Below are positions 1-8,097 of a DNA stretch of 34,860 bases, piece by piece. Numbering within the stretch: the stretch's first letter is position 1; each line of letters starts with the position of its first letter. Position numbers and translations under genes: made by a program. This DNA comes from Selenomonas sp. FOBRC6 (GTDB lineage Bacteria > Bacillota > Negativicutes > Selenomonadales > Selenomonadaceae): NCBI RefSeq assembly GCF_000286455.1, contig NZ_ALKG01000135.1, forward strand, positions 1 to 34,860, written 5' to 3'. The notes under the pieces are model-generated. The model saw nothing but the letters and a program-made list of their open reading frames with translations, was not told where the DNA came from and did no database searches.

Positions 1-70
1 ACCGCTTGCGTAACGAGGGTTCTGCGAGGGACTTGCGCCGCTTTTTCTTATACCATTCCTCCCTTTTCAT
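1..70 (-). CDS. Start of an unidentified small basic ORF, cut by the window edge
   Basis: An ATG at 70 directly follows the TGA (73-71) of the calcium ATPase, and the frame stays open to the window edge for 23 codons. The visible peptide begins MKREEWYKKKRRKS and is strongly basic. A GAGAGGG sequence at the end of the ATPase gene could act as ribosome binding site, and the TGAATG junction would suit translational coupling. I do not recognise the protein. Because only 23 codons are visible it could be a chance ORF. The ATPase frame before its frameshift also runs on to 48 here but is not the real coding frame. Confidence 0.3.
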   Translation of the reverse strand, partial: MKREEWYKKKRRKSLAEPSLRKR

Positions 71-2738
71 TCACCCTCTCGCCCGCACAAATCCCTTCCA
101 CGCTGCCTTTCTCAGCAGATCCACAGGAATCATGGTCGCGGCAAGGAGGAAGACCAGTGCCCAGCCGCCCGCGTGAATCGGGGTGCAGCTGAACATCCCG
201 CCGATCCATGCGCCGACGGCGTGCGGGATGTAGGGCGCGTTGATGATTGCCGCCATGATGAGCACAATGCCCGCCCAGACCTTGAGGAACCCGACGTTTT
301 CCGACAGATCCCGAAAGATCCCGAAGCCCGTGGAGCGCACGTTGAAGCCGTTCATGAGCGCAGCGATAACGAAGAGGAGGAAGTATGCCGTATAGTGCTC
401 CGCCTTTCCGTCGAAGACGGCAGCGATGCCTGCATCCGTGAGGAAGAAGAAGCTCAGGACGACGAGCCACGCGCCCATGCAGACGATCTGCACGGTCATT
501 GCGGGCGTGATGAGGTTCGGCATCGCGTCGGCGCGGCTTCTCGCGCATATAGCTCTCGTGTGCGGGCTCGTTGCCGAGCATGATGGCTCCGAGGCTGTCC
601 ATGACGAGGTTAATGAAGAGAAGGTGCGTCACGCGCAGCGGCTCAATGATGCCAAAGAAGGGCGCAATGGCACTCACGACAACCGCTGCAATGTTGATGA
701 CGAGCTGGAAGCGGCAGAATTTCAGGATGTTGTTGTAGATTGTACGCCCGTAGAGGATCGCGTCCTTGATCGAGCGGAAATTGTCGTCGAGGATGACGAT
801 GTCCCCCGCATCGCGCGCCGCCTCCGTGCCACTGCCCATCGCAAAGCCGACATCCGCGCGCCGGAGCGCGGGCGAGTCATTGACCCCGTCCCCCGTCATG
901 CCGACAACGAGGTTCATCTGCTGCGAAAGGCGCACAATGCGCGACTTGTCCGTCGGCAGTGCGCGCGCAATGACGCGCAGCTGCGGCAGGACGCGCTGCA
1001 CCTCCTCGTCACTCATCAGGGCGAGGTCGCTGCTCGTCAGGACGAGATCGCCATCCGCGCGCAGGAGCCCCGCGTCGCGTGCAATCGCGACGGCGGTCTC
1101 GCGGCGGTCGCCTGTCACCATGACAACCTGCACGCCCGCCGCCTGTACCTCCGTGATTGCCTCGCGCGCCTCGGGGCGCACATCGTCGCGGATGGCAGCA
1201 AGCCCGATGAGCACGACATCGTTGTTGATTTCGTTTTTGCGGAAGGGCTGCGTCGAGTAGCCGAATGCCAGCACGCGCATCGCACGCGCGGCATAGGCGT
1301 TTATTTTTTCGTTCAGCTGCGCCGCATCAAACGCGGCGACTGCCCCATCCGCCGTAAGCGCGTATTTCGCCCGCGCAAGGAATGCTTCGGGCGCTCCCTT
1401 GTAGACGACCGTACCGCGCGCGGGCAGCTCCGCCTGACTGAATTTGTTCGTCGAGTTGAATGTCTGCCGCTGTCCGACACGGTAGCCGTCATTTTCGTGC
1501 ATCGCGCGGTAGGTCTGTGCACCGAGGAAGCGCATGACTGCCTGATCGGTCGGATTGCCGCCGACAACCGCGCCACTCTCGTCGTACATGGCGGCGGAGT
1601 TCATGCCGATCGCGAGTTTCAGCTTTTCATGGAGCGCGGCGTGCTCCTCGATTGTCGCGAGGACGCTGCCCCCTGCAGTAAAGAACTCCACGACCTCGAG
1701 CTGACCGCCCGTAATCGTCCCCGTCTTGTCGCTGAAGAGGATGTTCAGCGAGCCCGCCGTCTCGATGCCGACCGCACGGCGCACGAGGACGCCGCGCGCG
1801 AGCATGCGGCTCGTGTTCTGCATGAGCACGAGCGAGATCATGAGCGGCAGCCCCTCAGGCACGGCGCAGACGATGATGAGGATGGCGAGCGAGACCGCCT
1901 GGATGAAGTCCACGAGTATCTGACTCCAGCCGAGCATGACGTACGCCTGCAGCCCACCCGCACGCAGGGCAAAGAACATCATGTAGAGCGAGATGATGAC
2001 GAGCCCCGAGACGTAGCCGAACGCCGAGATCTGGTCTGCGAGCTTGGCGAGCTTTACCTGCAGGGGCGAGTCCGGCTCACGCGCCTGCATCTCCGCCGCC
2101 ATCCGCCCCATCATCGTGCCCGTGCCGACGCGGCGCACCTCCATCATGCCCTCGCCGTCAAAGACGACGCTGCCGCGAAAGAGGGTCGATCTGTCGACGA
2201 AGCTGTCGCCCGTGATCTCCTCGGGAAAATGATAGTGCGCGTCTGCGGGCAGCTTCGGGCACTCCTCCGTCTCCCCGTTCAGCGCCGTGTTGTTGACGCG
2301 CAGATCGCCCGCAATCAGCATGCCATCCGCAGGAATCTTGTTGCCGCCCTGCAATATCATATGGTCTCCGACCACAATGTCATCCACGGGCAGCACGACG
2401 AGCCCGCCGTCGCGGCAGACCTTTGCCGTATCCTTTGCCGTGTGCGCACGCAGGGCGCGGTACTCCGTATCGCTCGCGACATTCGTCCGCGCGGTCACCG
2501 TCGCCACAATGATGACGGTCACAATCGTTCCGACCGGCTCGTAGATCTCCGCGTGCCCCGCGAAATACATCGCAATCATGAGCGCAACCATGACGAGCAG
2601 GATGCGGATCATCGGATCACGGAACGTCTCCATGAACGCCTGTCCGAACGTCATCCACTGCGGCTCTGGGATGACATTCGCCCCGTGCACGCGGCGCGAC
2701 GCCTCCGCCTCAGCCGATGTAAGTCCCGTGAATTTCAA
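71..2738 (-). CDS. P2-type calcium-transporting ATPase, disrupted by a frameshift
   Basis: Membrane P-type ATPase, most like the PMCA/SERCA-type bacterial Ca2+ pumps; it would export Ca2+ at the cost of ATP. In the first frame there is a cation ATPase N-terminus, an actuator domain with a TGES-like NGET near residue 154, PEGLP in M4 (294-298), the phosphorylated Asp in DKTG (337-340), TGD near 542, TGDGVND (615-621), and N/D residues in M6 (NLVMD, 710-714) typical of a Ca2+ site. After about residue 735 the frame breaks near 521-539. The last membrane segments continue in another frame down to the TGA at 71-73, so about 885 aa would be restored, normal for the family. The start is TTG at 2738 with an AGGGGAG site upstream; I see no better ATG. 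It lies 33 bases after the PepSY gene, probably in one operon. Substrate specificity is inferred from motifs only. Confidence 0.85.
521..539 (-). other. Frameshift site in the calcium ATPase
   Basis: On the minus strand the ATPase reads ...MREKPRRRDA and then nonsense. The expected M7-M10 region (MPNLITPAMTVQIV...) starts here in another frame. One extra base, or loss of two, in the GC-rich repeat CGCGCCGACGCG explains it. No slippery heptamer is visible, so programmed frameshifting is unlikely. A sequencing error or a real mutation are both possible. Confidence 0.75.
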
Positions 2739-2771
2739 GACCGCTCCCCTTCCCTTTTTCCCGACAGAGCA

Positions 2772-4061
2772 TTATCTGCGCACAGCGCGCACAAAGTAGT
2801 AGACGAGATAGGCGCTGAGTGCGAGCGCCAGCCCCTCCCCGACCGCACCGTACATCGGCGCAATCATGACAATCATCGTCAGCACGGCAACGCGCACGGG
2901 CTCCTCCCACGCCGCATTCGTCCGCCTCTGCGCGGCATCGGCGGCGGCAGAGATGACGTTACGCCAGCGCGTCAGCCAGAGCACGATCCCCGTGACAATC
3001 ATCGCCGCCGTCATGAGGATGAGCAGCGCCCAGAATATTTTCTCCGCGAGCAGCTCATGATTGTGGATGTGCATATTCAGGAAGAACGGCGCCATCGTCA
3101 GCCATGCGGGCACGGGGACAAAGAGCGGCGCGCCGTCCCCCGAAGCGGGCAGATACGCCTGCTCGCCCAGCGCGAAATCCGTTGCGCGCATGGTCGGCGC
3201 TGCAATCTGGAAGATATAGTAGGCACTGTCCTCCGACGGCAGCCGCATGGAGATGACATCCTTCTGCGGGAACTCCGCCGCAATTCGCGCATACGCCTCC
3301 TCCGACGAGATCTGTAGCGCATTCGTCTGCACGGCAAAATGCTCTGCGGCAAGCGCGTGCGCCGTGCGGTGGTAGTCGCGGATACCGATGGAATAGAGCA
3401 CGATGAAAATGCCGCTGACGCACATGAGGACAGCCCACGTGCCGGCAAAGATCGAGGCGAGCTTGTGCCAGTCCGACCAGAAGAGGCGGCTGCTCCTGCG
3501 TCTGCGCACGCCGAAGGCGAGGCTTTTCATCATCGGCAGGTAGAGATAGACACCCGTCACAATCGAGACGACGGAGAGGGCGCACATGACGGCGAGGAAG
3601 TCGCGCCCTCCCTCGCCCATGCCCATGCGGACGTGCAGGACGTGCATTGTGTGCATGAACGCCTGCACCGCCTCGGAGCGGTAGACGCGATCCTTGCGGT
3701 CAAAGAGCGCCCCCGTCCGCACATCGTACATGATCTGCTCGCCGCCCATGCGCATATGCGCTCGAGACGCCTTCCCTCCACGATCCTTGACGAGGAAGTA
3801 GAGCGTCCCGTCCGAGGCATCCGGCGTGACCGCGAGAATCTCTTTCGTGGGAAACGCCTCCGTGAGCGCAGCCCGCCCCTCGGGCAGCGCCGCCCAGATC
3901 TCAGAGAGTGGAAGCGCTCCGCCGCGCGCGGGCAGATTCAGCGTATTCCACGCGTTAATCTCCCCGCGAAAGAGCAGCGGCAGCCCCGTCAGCGTCAGCA
4001 GCAGCAGGAAGATGGCGCAGATGAGGCTCACCCACTGGTGAATGACATATATTTTTCGCAT
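2772..4061 (-). CDS. PepSY-associated TM helix (PepSY_TM) family membrane protein
   Basis: Integral membrane protein of 429 aa resembling the PepSY_TM family, which is often found near iron or siderophore uptake genes and resembles membrane reductases. Visible features are an N-terminal helix (about residues 8-31, with HQWVSLICAIFLLLL), a periplasmic-type stretch, a histidine-rich segment (HTMHVLHVRMG) before a second helix near 165-185, a third near 205-230 (preceded by WHKLASIFAG), and further helices near 345-370 and 400-420. His residues at helix borders (HQW, HTMHVLH, WHK, NMHIHNHE) could bind haem or metal, as suggested for this family. I chose the ATG at 4061 (MRKIYVIHQW) because GGGGA lies 5-9 bases upstream; an in-frame TTG at 4079 has no good site. 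The calcium ATPase follows after 33 bases. The physiological role is unknown. Confidence 0.8.
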   Translation of the reverse strand: MRKIYVIHQWVSLICAIFLLLLTLTGLPLLFRGEINAWNTLNLPARGGALPLSEIWAALPEGRAALTEAFPTKEILAVTPDASDGTLYFLVKDRGGKASRAHMRMGGEQIMYDVRTGALFDRKDRVYRSEAVQAFMHTMHVLHVRMGMGEGGRDFLAVMCALSVVSIVTGVYLYLPMMKSLAFGVRRRRSSRLFWSDWHKLASIFAGTWAVLMCVSGIFIVLYSIGIRDYHRTAHALAAEHFAVQTNALQISSEEAYARIAAEFPQKDVISMRLPSEDSAYYIFQIAAPTMRATDFALGEQAYLPASGDGAPLFVPVPAWLTMAPFFLNMHIHNHELLAEKIFWALLILMTAAMIVTGIVLWLTRWRNVISAAADAAQRRTNAAWEEPVRVAVLTMIVMIAPMYGAVGEGLALALSAYLVYYFVRAVRR

Positions 4062-4110
4062 AAAAAGTCCCCATTTCAAGAAATACGTTTCTTATCATAT
4101 CATAAAATCA

Positions 4111-4149
4111 GGAAAAAGAGGACGGCTGCGCTCCGCGGCGCAACCGTCC
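4111..4149 (-). terminator. Rho-independent terminator of hpf
   Basis: Minus-strand hairpin with a 12-bp stem (4138-4149 with 4120-4131, one G-U wobble), a 6-base loop, and TCTTTTT after the stem. It sits 15 bases after the hpf stop codon and separates hpf from the PepSY/ATPase genes. Confidence 0.9.
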
Positions 4150-4163
4150 CCCATTCTCTCCAA

Positions 4164-4709
4164 TCAGCCCTCTTCGACCTCGATCAGGGCGTACTTTCCA
4201 TCATTGCGGCTGTAAACCACATTGACCTCCTCCGTCTCCGCATTGCGGAATACGAAGAAGTGGTGGTTCAGCAGATTCATCTGCATGATCGCCTCCTGCA
4301 CATCCATTGGCTGCAGGGCAAAGCGTTTCGTCTTCACGACCGGGAATACATCGTCCTCCTCCGGTACGGGCTGGACGAAGGTCTCGACCGCCTCCGCCTT
4401 AAACCCGCCGTGACGGAAACGGCGCTCGAGCTTCGTCTTCTGCTTGCGAATCTGGCGCTCCAGCTTCTCGATGACGAGATCAATGGAGCTGTACATATCC
4501 TCCGAACGCTCCTCACCGCGCAGCAGCACGCCGCGCACGATGGGAGCCGTCACCTCTACCTTGTGATGCTTGCCCTCCACGGAGAGCAGCACCGAGATCT
4601 CGCCGACATTCTCGAAGTACTTCGTGATCTTGCCGACCCGCTTCTCCACATAGTCCCTCAGCGCCGGTGTAACCTCGACATTCTTTCCCCGAATCGTGAA
4701 TGCAGCCAT
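4164..4709 (-). CDS. hpf: Ribosome hibernation promoting factor, long form
   Basis: Long HPF of 181 aa. It binds the small ribosomal subunit and promotes 100S ribosome dimers under stress or in stationary phase. The N-terminal domain (about 1-100) starts MAAFTIRGKNVEVTPALRDY and has the usual RGKN, KRVGKI and VEVT elements. A charged linker with DDVFPVVKTKRFALQPM leads to the C-terminal dimerisation domain (about 125-181) with MDVQEAI, HHFFVFRN and RNDGKYALIE. The start is ATG 4709 with AAAGGGG about 10 bases upstream; longer starts are not supported. In Bacillus subtilis, hpf (yvyD) lies just behind fliT; here the glycosylation island and cspA lie between. A sigma-H-like promoter (4771-4799) and a leader hairpin precede it, and its own terminator follows. 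Confidence 0.95.
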   Translation of the reverse strand: MAAFTIRGKNVEVTPALRDYVEKRVGKITKYFENVGEISVLLSVEGKHHKVEVTAPIVRGVLLRGEERSEDMYSSIDLVIEKLERQIRKQKTKLERRFRHGGFKAEAVETFVQPVPEEDDVFPVVKTKRFALQPMDVQEAIMQMNLLNHHFFVFRNAETEEVNVVYSRNDGKYALIEVEEG

Positions 4710-4733
4710 GAAACACAGCCCCTTTCTATCCAC

Positions 4734-4757
4734 GGGAGCGCTCTTCTCACCGCTCCC
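4734..4757 (-). promoter_or_regulatory. Hairpin in the hpf leader
   Basis: A perfect 7-bp stem (4751-4757 with 4734-4740) and 10-base loop lie in the predicted 5' leader of hpf, about 25 bases before the start codon. There is no U-tract after it, so it is not a normal terminator. It could stabilise the mRNA or modulate initiation; its function is unknown. Confidence 0.5.
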
Positions 4758-4770
4758 CCTTATACCTATG

Positions 4771-4799
4771 TATTTCGACATGGTGCGAAAAAAACCTGC
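4771..4799 (-). promoter_or_regulatory. Sigma-H-like promoter for hpf
   Basis: The minus strand carries GCAGGTTTT, an 11-base spacer and GTCGAAATA. I compare this with the Bacillus sigma-H consensus RNAGGAWWW-N11/12-RNNGAATWW: each element has about one mismatch and the spacing is right. B. subtilis yvyD/hpf is known to be under sigma-H and sigma-B, which supports the call. No good sigma-A promoter is visible in this gap. Confidence 0.5.
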
Positions 4800-4862
4800 A
4801 AAAGAATTGTACTTTCCCTAAATTCTGATTTTTTAATGATTGTGCTTTTATTTCCGCACAAA

Positions 4863-4894
4863 TGAAAAAGCCCGCTGTGTAAGCCGGGCTTTTC
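4863..4894 (-). terminator. Rho-independent terminator of cspA
   Basis: Perfect 9-bp stem (4885-4893 with 4866-4874), 10-base loop and a run of T on the minus strand. It begins 13 bases after the cspA stop codon, making cspA a single-gene unit. Confidence 0.93.
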
Positions 4895-4906
4895 AAACCT
4901 TTGTTT

Positions 4907-5107
4907 TTATTCCTTTTTGACCACGTTGTCCGCCTGGGGACCGCGCGCGCCTTCGACGATCTCGAACTCAACTTCCTGACCTTCGCTGAGGGTCTTGTAC
5001 CCCTCGCCCTGGATCGAGGAAAAGTGTACGAACACATCGTCGCCGTCCTCGCGGGAGATGAATCCATATCCCTTGTCCGCGCTGAACCATTTCACTTTGC
5101 CCGTCAT
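4907..5107 (-). CDS. cspA: Cold shock protein, CspA family
   Basis: Small 66-aa OB-fold protein that binds single-stranded RNA and DNA and melts mRNA structure. The RNP1 motif KGYGFI (residues 12-17) and RNP2 motif DVFVHF (24-29) are intact, and the start [16 protein letters not shown] is typical. Its length matches the family (65-70 aa). The start is ATG 5107 with AAAGGAGAG 6-9 bases upstream. It has its own near-perfect sigma-A promoter (5183-5211), a leader of about 70 bases and its own terminator. Several csp paralogues usually exist in one genome, so the symbol names the family rather than a proven orthologue. Confidence 0.96.
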   Translation of the reverse strand: MTGKVKWFSADKGYGFISREDGDDVFVHFSSIQGEGYKTLSEGQEVEFEIVEGARGPQADNVVKKE

Positions 5108-5182
5108 GTCGGCTCTCCTTTCACTGATAGAGAAATCTGCTCGCTACAGCATTTCTCCAGTCTCGCACGTATGCTTCTTCTT

Positions 5183-5211
5183 ATTATAAGAGCCGCATGT
5201 ATCACTGTCAA
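5183..5211 (-). promoter_or_regulatory. Consensus sigma-A promoter of cspA
   Basis: The minus strand reads TTGACA (5211-5206), a 17-base spacer and TATAAT (5188-5183). Both hexamers match the consensus exactly. The predicted start near 5176 gives a leader of about 70 bases. Confidence 0.92.
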
Positions 5212-5245
5212 TGGGATAACATGAAACGATGAGAAAAACATATTG

Positions 5246-7993
5246 TTATAGTTTCGGGAAAAATTCTTCCACGCGGCGGCGGCGATCCTGCTCGAACTCC
5301 TCGCGCCGTGCGAACATCTCCCGATAGGCGGCAATGTACTCGTCCAGATGTTGGTCGAGCAGGCGATGTTCCGCAACATAGCGGTAGGCATTTTCCGCGA
5401 GCGTGCGCCTGAGATCCGCACGCGCAATGAGGAGGTCGAGCTTCTCGGCGAACTCCTTGGGACTGTGATAGATCAGCCCCGTCTCTCCATCGCGTACCGT
5501 CCCCGCATAGACCGTCGGGGAGGCAAGCGCGACAGCGCCGTGTCCTGCCGACTCGATGAACTTCAAATCCGACTTGGCACGATTGAACTCCGTATCGCGG
5601 AGTGGCAGGAGCGCAATGTCCGAAGCGTGCAGAGCTGCTGTATAGTGCTCATAGGGAGCTACGATAGAGGCATCTCGCATACCGCCCGCAAACGCCTTCG
5701 CCTCCGTCCGAAGTTCCTCATAGAAGCCATGATCCGAGATCACGCGGAAATATAGCCGATCTCCATAGCGCCGGATCGCTTCATTGATCGCCGGCATCAG
5801 CGGCTCCCAATCCGGACGACGGTTCAGCGCACCGAAGAAGATGGTCACACGCTTCTGCTGTGCGTCATACGTGCGTCGCTCTGGCAGTGATTCCAGCTGA
5901 TTCTCAAATAGATAGACATAGGGATTAAACTGACGCAGAAAATCCGCCAGGTATTGCGTCGACGTCTGCACGGCGGAGACCGCACGGAACGTGAAGTAGT
6001 CATCCTGCACAATTTTCTTCGAGATACCAGGATGATCGTCAAACTCCTGCAAGAGGATATTTCCCCATTCTGCAAGGGCTAAAAGCATCTGCTTTCGATC
6101 CGATCGGCATTCAATCCTAGAGCGCTCCAAAAGCAGGATACTATCATGCTGATTCCCAACATCCCGAAGATCAATCTCTTCATCGCCCACATTCACACAC
6201 CCGCCCAAAGTTATAAGGCTACGGGCTTCCAGCTGCTTCAGAGGTGCATCCAATCGAATTGACGCGCATCCCTCAATGCGATTCATCAACATGATATGAA
6301 TATCGGGCAATGCGGCCTCATATTCCTGACGTAACGCGGCGGACACGCAGGGAAGCAGTGCCGCGATCTCCTCGCGTTCTTCCTCTAACTTTCTTAACGC
6401 ATATCGATAATCTTCTTTGTCCGTCAAAAACACACGCTGCCGCCAGTATTCCTCAATTAACCGTCTCCATTCGACGCGGCTGAGAACGATCGTATCCGGC
6501 TGCTGCCCCTCCTGGTTTTCGTGGCGCCGAAAGAGACTCATAGGTCTGCCAAAGATGACTACATCTCCCTTTTCGAGGAGCTCCAACCACATAGCGCAAT
6601 CCGATATTGTTTTATACCCCCGCGATTCCGCACGCCAATAATGGTGTGTCAGATCACGCCGCCGAAAGAGAACCGCAGATGGTTCCCCCAAGAAATTGGC
6701 ACAATCCATCAGGGTCGCATGTCCGACAGTCTCCCCCCGAAAACATTCATAGGTTCCATGGATGGGCGGTGCATCCTGCCACAGCCCTAAGAAGCCCCCA
6801 TCTCCATCAATGACGCCGCGTACAGATGTGACAAGAGCCGCCGTCGGTTCACACAGGAAGGCGTCGATCATCTGCGTGATCTTATCCGGCAGGAGAATGT
6901 CGTCATCCATGCACCACTGTAAAAATTCGCCCTGAGCCAGATGCTCAAACGGCATAAAGTTATCTGCCTTTGTTTTGGCACCTTTATTCCGCACATAGCG
7001 CACACGCATATCATTCTGGTATTCCAGCATCAACATTTCTGTGCGGTCATCCGTAGAGTTATCGCAGACGATCACCTCGATGTTCGGATAAGTCTGCATC
7101 AATGCGCTCTCAAGCGTCTCACGGAAGTATTCAGGACGGTTATATGTCGGTATCATGATACTGACCAATGGAGCTGACAGAAGCGCACTGCGGCACGTCG
7201 CCCGAATCAGAGCCACTCCCTGCTGCCAGTCAATCGCCGCCAGCGCATCCGTCCACAGCTTTTCGGGAACACCGACATCAAGCCCCCAGCGTTCTAAAAG
7301 CAGCGGACGTGACGATGTGCGCTCCACAGCAAGCAAATCATAGAGCTGCGCACCTGCATGCGGCAAATAGACGGGCACACGCAGCAAATGATAGCCCGCA
7401 CATTTTAAACGGAACGAGAGATCAATGTCCTCTCCGCCCGTCCCTTCAAAATCCACAGAAAACTTCCCAATCTGCTCAAAAACACTGCGCCGCATAAGCA
7501 GCATAAAGTTTTCAAGGAAGATGCTGTCCGTCGAGCCTATGATACGTCTGCGCAGCCACGCCGAAGGAGATTCCTCCCCCTCCTGCATATGTGCAGCATT
7601 CAGATCCTGCCATGAATAGATTGTACGGTTCGTAAATGGCGCAACTGCAGCAATAGATTCATCGAGTACAAGCGCGTTTAGCAACGCTTGTAAGGCATCC
7701 TTTTCCAAAAGGATGCCTTCCCGCAAGAAGAGAAGAAGCTCTCCTGCCGAGGCGTCTGCACCAGAGTTATAAAGCTGCCCAAGAGAGATTGTATTGCTCA
7801 ACAAAACCTCTATCTCCGGCCATGCAGAAAGCTTCTCTCGAACGCCGGAGGGGTTTGACGCAGAAGCGACTACTATGAACTTAACATCCACGCCGCAGTC
7901 ATGGCATACACTAATTGCAGCCTCCGCCGACGCCGATAAATAGCGTCCGTCCTCGGTTGCTGCAAGAACGATATTCAGACTTTGCTGCTGCAT
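5246..7993 (-). CDS. Three-module glycosyltransferase (GT2-like, GT2, GT-B/GT4-like)
   Basis: Cytoplasmic glycosyltransferase of 915 aa, last gene of the island. Module 1 (about 5-260) is GT2-like: it ends with GGEDIDLSFRLKCAGY (186-201), typical for the acceptor side of GT2 enzymes, but the usual DxD position reads LFLREGILLE and has no acidic pair. Module 2 (about 275-500) is a canonical GT2 domain: VSIMIPTYNRPEYF, VCDNSTDDRT, and MDDD (362-365) as metal/nucleotide-sugar site. Module 3 (about 590-900) resembles the GT-B fold: FFGALNRRPDWEPL, a HASDIALLPL segment and KFIESAGHGAVALAS (811-825), which resembles the donor-binding E/G region of GT4 enzymes. The start is ATG 7993 with AGGAGG 9 bases upstream; the GTG at 8002 is too close. 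It follows the TPR gene after 104 bases. No clear terminator is seen after it. Sugar and acceptor are unknown; flagellin glycan extension is inferred. Confidence 0.85.
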   Translation of the reverse strand: MQQQSLNIVLAATEDGRYLSASAEAAISVCHDCGVDVKFIVVASASNPSGVREKLSAWPEIEVLLSNTISLGQLYNSGADASAGELLLFLREGILLEKDALQALLNALVLDESIAAVAPFTNRTIYSWQDLNAAHMQEGEESPSAWLRRRIIGSTDSIFLENFMLLMRRSVFEQIGKFSVDFEGTGGEDIDLSFRLKCAGYHLLRVPVYLPHAGAQLYDLLAVERTSSRPLLLERWGLDVGVPEKLWTDALAAIDWQQGVALIRATCRSALLSAPLVSIMIPTYNRPEYFRETLESALMQTYPNIEVIVCDNSTDDRTEMLMLEYQNDMRVRYVRNKGAKTKADNFMPFEHLAQGEFLQWCMDDDILLPDKITQMIDAFLCEPTAALVTSVRGVIDGDGGFLGLWQDAPPIHGTYECFRGETVGHATLMDCANFLGEPSAVLFRRRDLTHHYWRAESRGYKTISDCAMWLELLEKGDVVIFGRPMSLFRRHENQEGQQPDTIVLSRVEWRRLIEEYWRQRVFLTDKEDYRYALRKLEEEREEIAALLPCVSAALRQEYEAALPDIHIMLMNRIEGCASIRLDAPLKQLEARSLITLGGCVNVGDEEIDLRDVGNQHDSILLLERSRIECRSDRKQMLLALAEWGNILLQEFDDHPGISKKIVQDDYFTFRAVSAVQTSTQYLADFLRQFNPYVYLFENQLESLPERRTYDAQQKRVTIFFGALNRRPDWEPLMPAINEAIRRYGDRLYFRVISDHGFYEELRTEAKAFAGGMRDASIVAPYEHYTAALHASDIALLPLRDTEFNRAKSDLKFIESAGHGAVALASPTVYAGTVRDGETGLIYHSPKEFAEKLDLLIARADLRRTLAENAYRYVAEHRLLDQHLDEYIAAYREMFARREEFEQDRRRRVEEFFPKL

Positions 7994-8097
7994 ATATAAC
8001 ACAGCCTCCTCATTTCACTACAGATCTACAACATGCCTCAAAAACCTGATGCAAATGAGACTCTACCTTCTATATGCCACAGCACTTTTGATCGTGG

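Noticed and set aside
521-539. Programmed ribosomal frameshifting in the calcium ATPase, as known for E. coli copA
   Set aside because: No slippery heptamer or downstream pseudoknot is visible, and the frame change needed (+1 or -2) does not fit the copA type.
426-3317. Very long plus-strand ORF (963 codons) over two minus-strand genes, and similar ones at 3339-4865, 13148-14713 and 32720-34366
   Set aside because: The translations are Arg/His-rich without any known domain, they cross gene borders and frameshift sites of well-supported minus-strand genes, and they arise from GC-rich codon bias.
4077-4110. Fur-box-like or promoter-like AT-rich stretch (TTATGATATGATAAG) before the PepSY gene
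   Set aside because: It has TATGAT-like boxes but no fitting -35 element, and the match to the Fur palindrome is only partial. It may still be the promoter, but I cannot support it.
5220-5260. Possible terminator at the end of the glycosyltransferase island (GAAAC ... GTTTC)
   Set aside because: Only a 5-bp stem with a large loop and no following T-run; not convincing.
7994-8097. Internal promoter before the three-module glycosyltransferase gene (TTGCAT, then TGTAGA)
   Set aside because: The -10 match is poor (3/6), and the gap may simply be a spacer in the operon.
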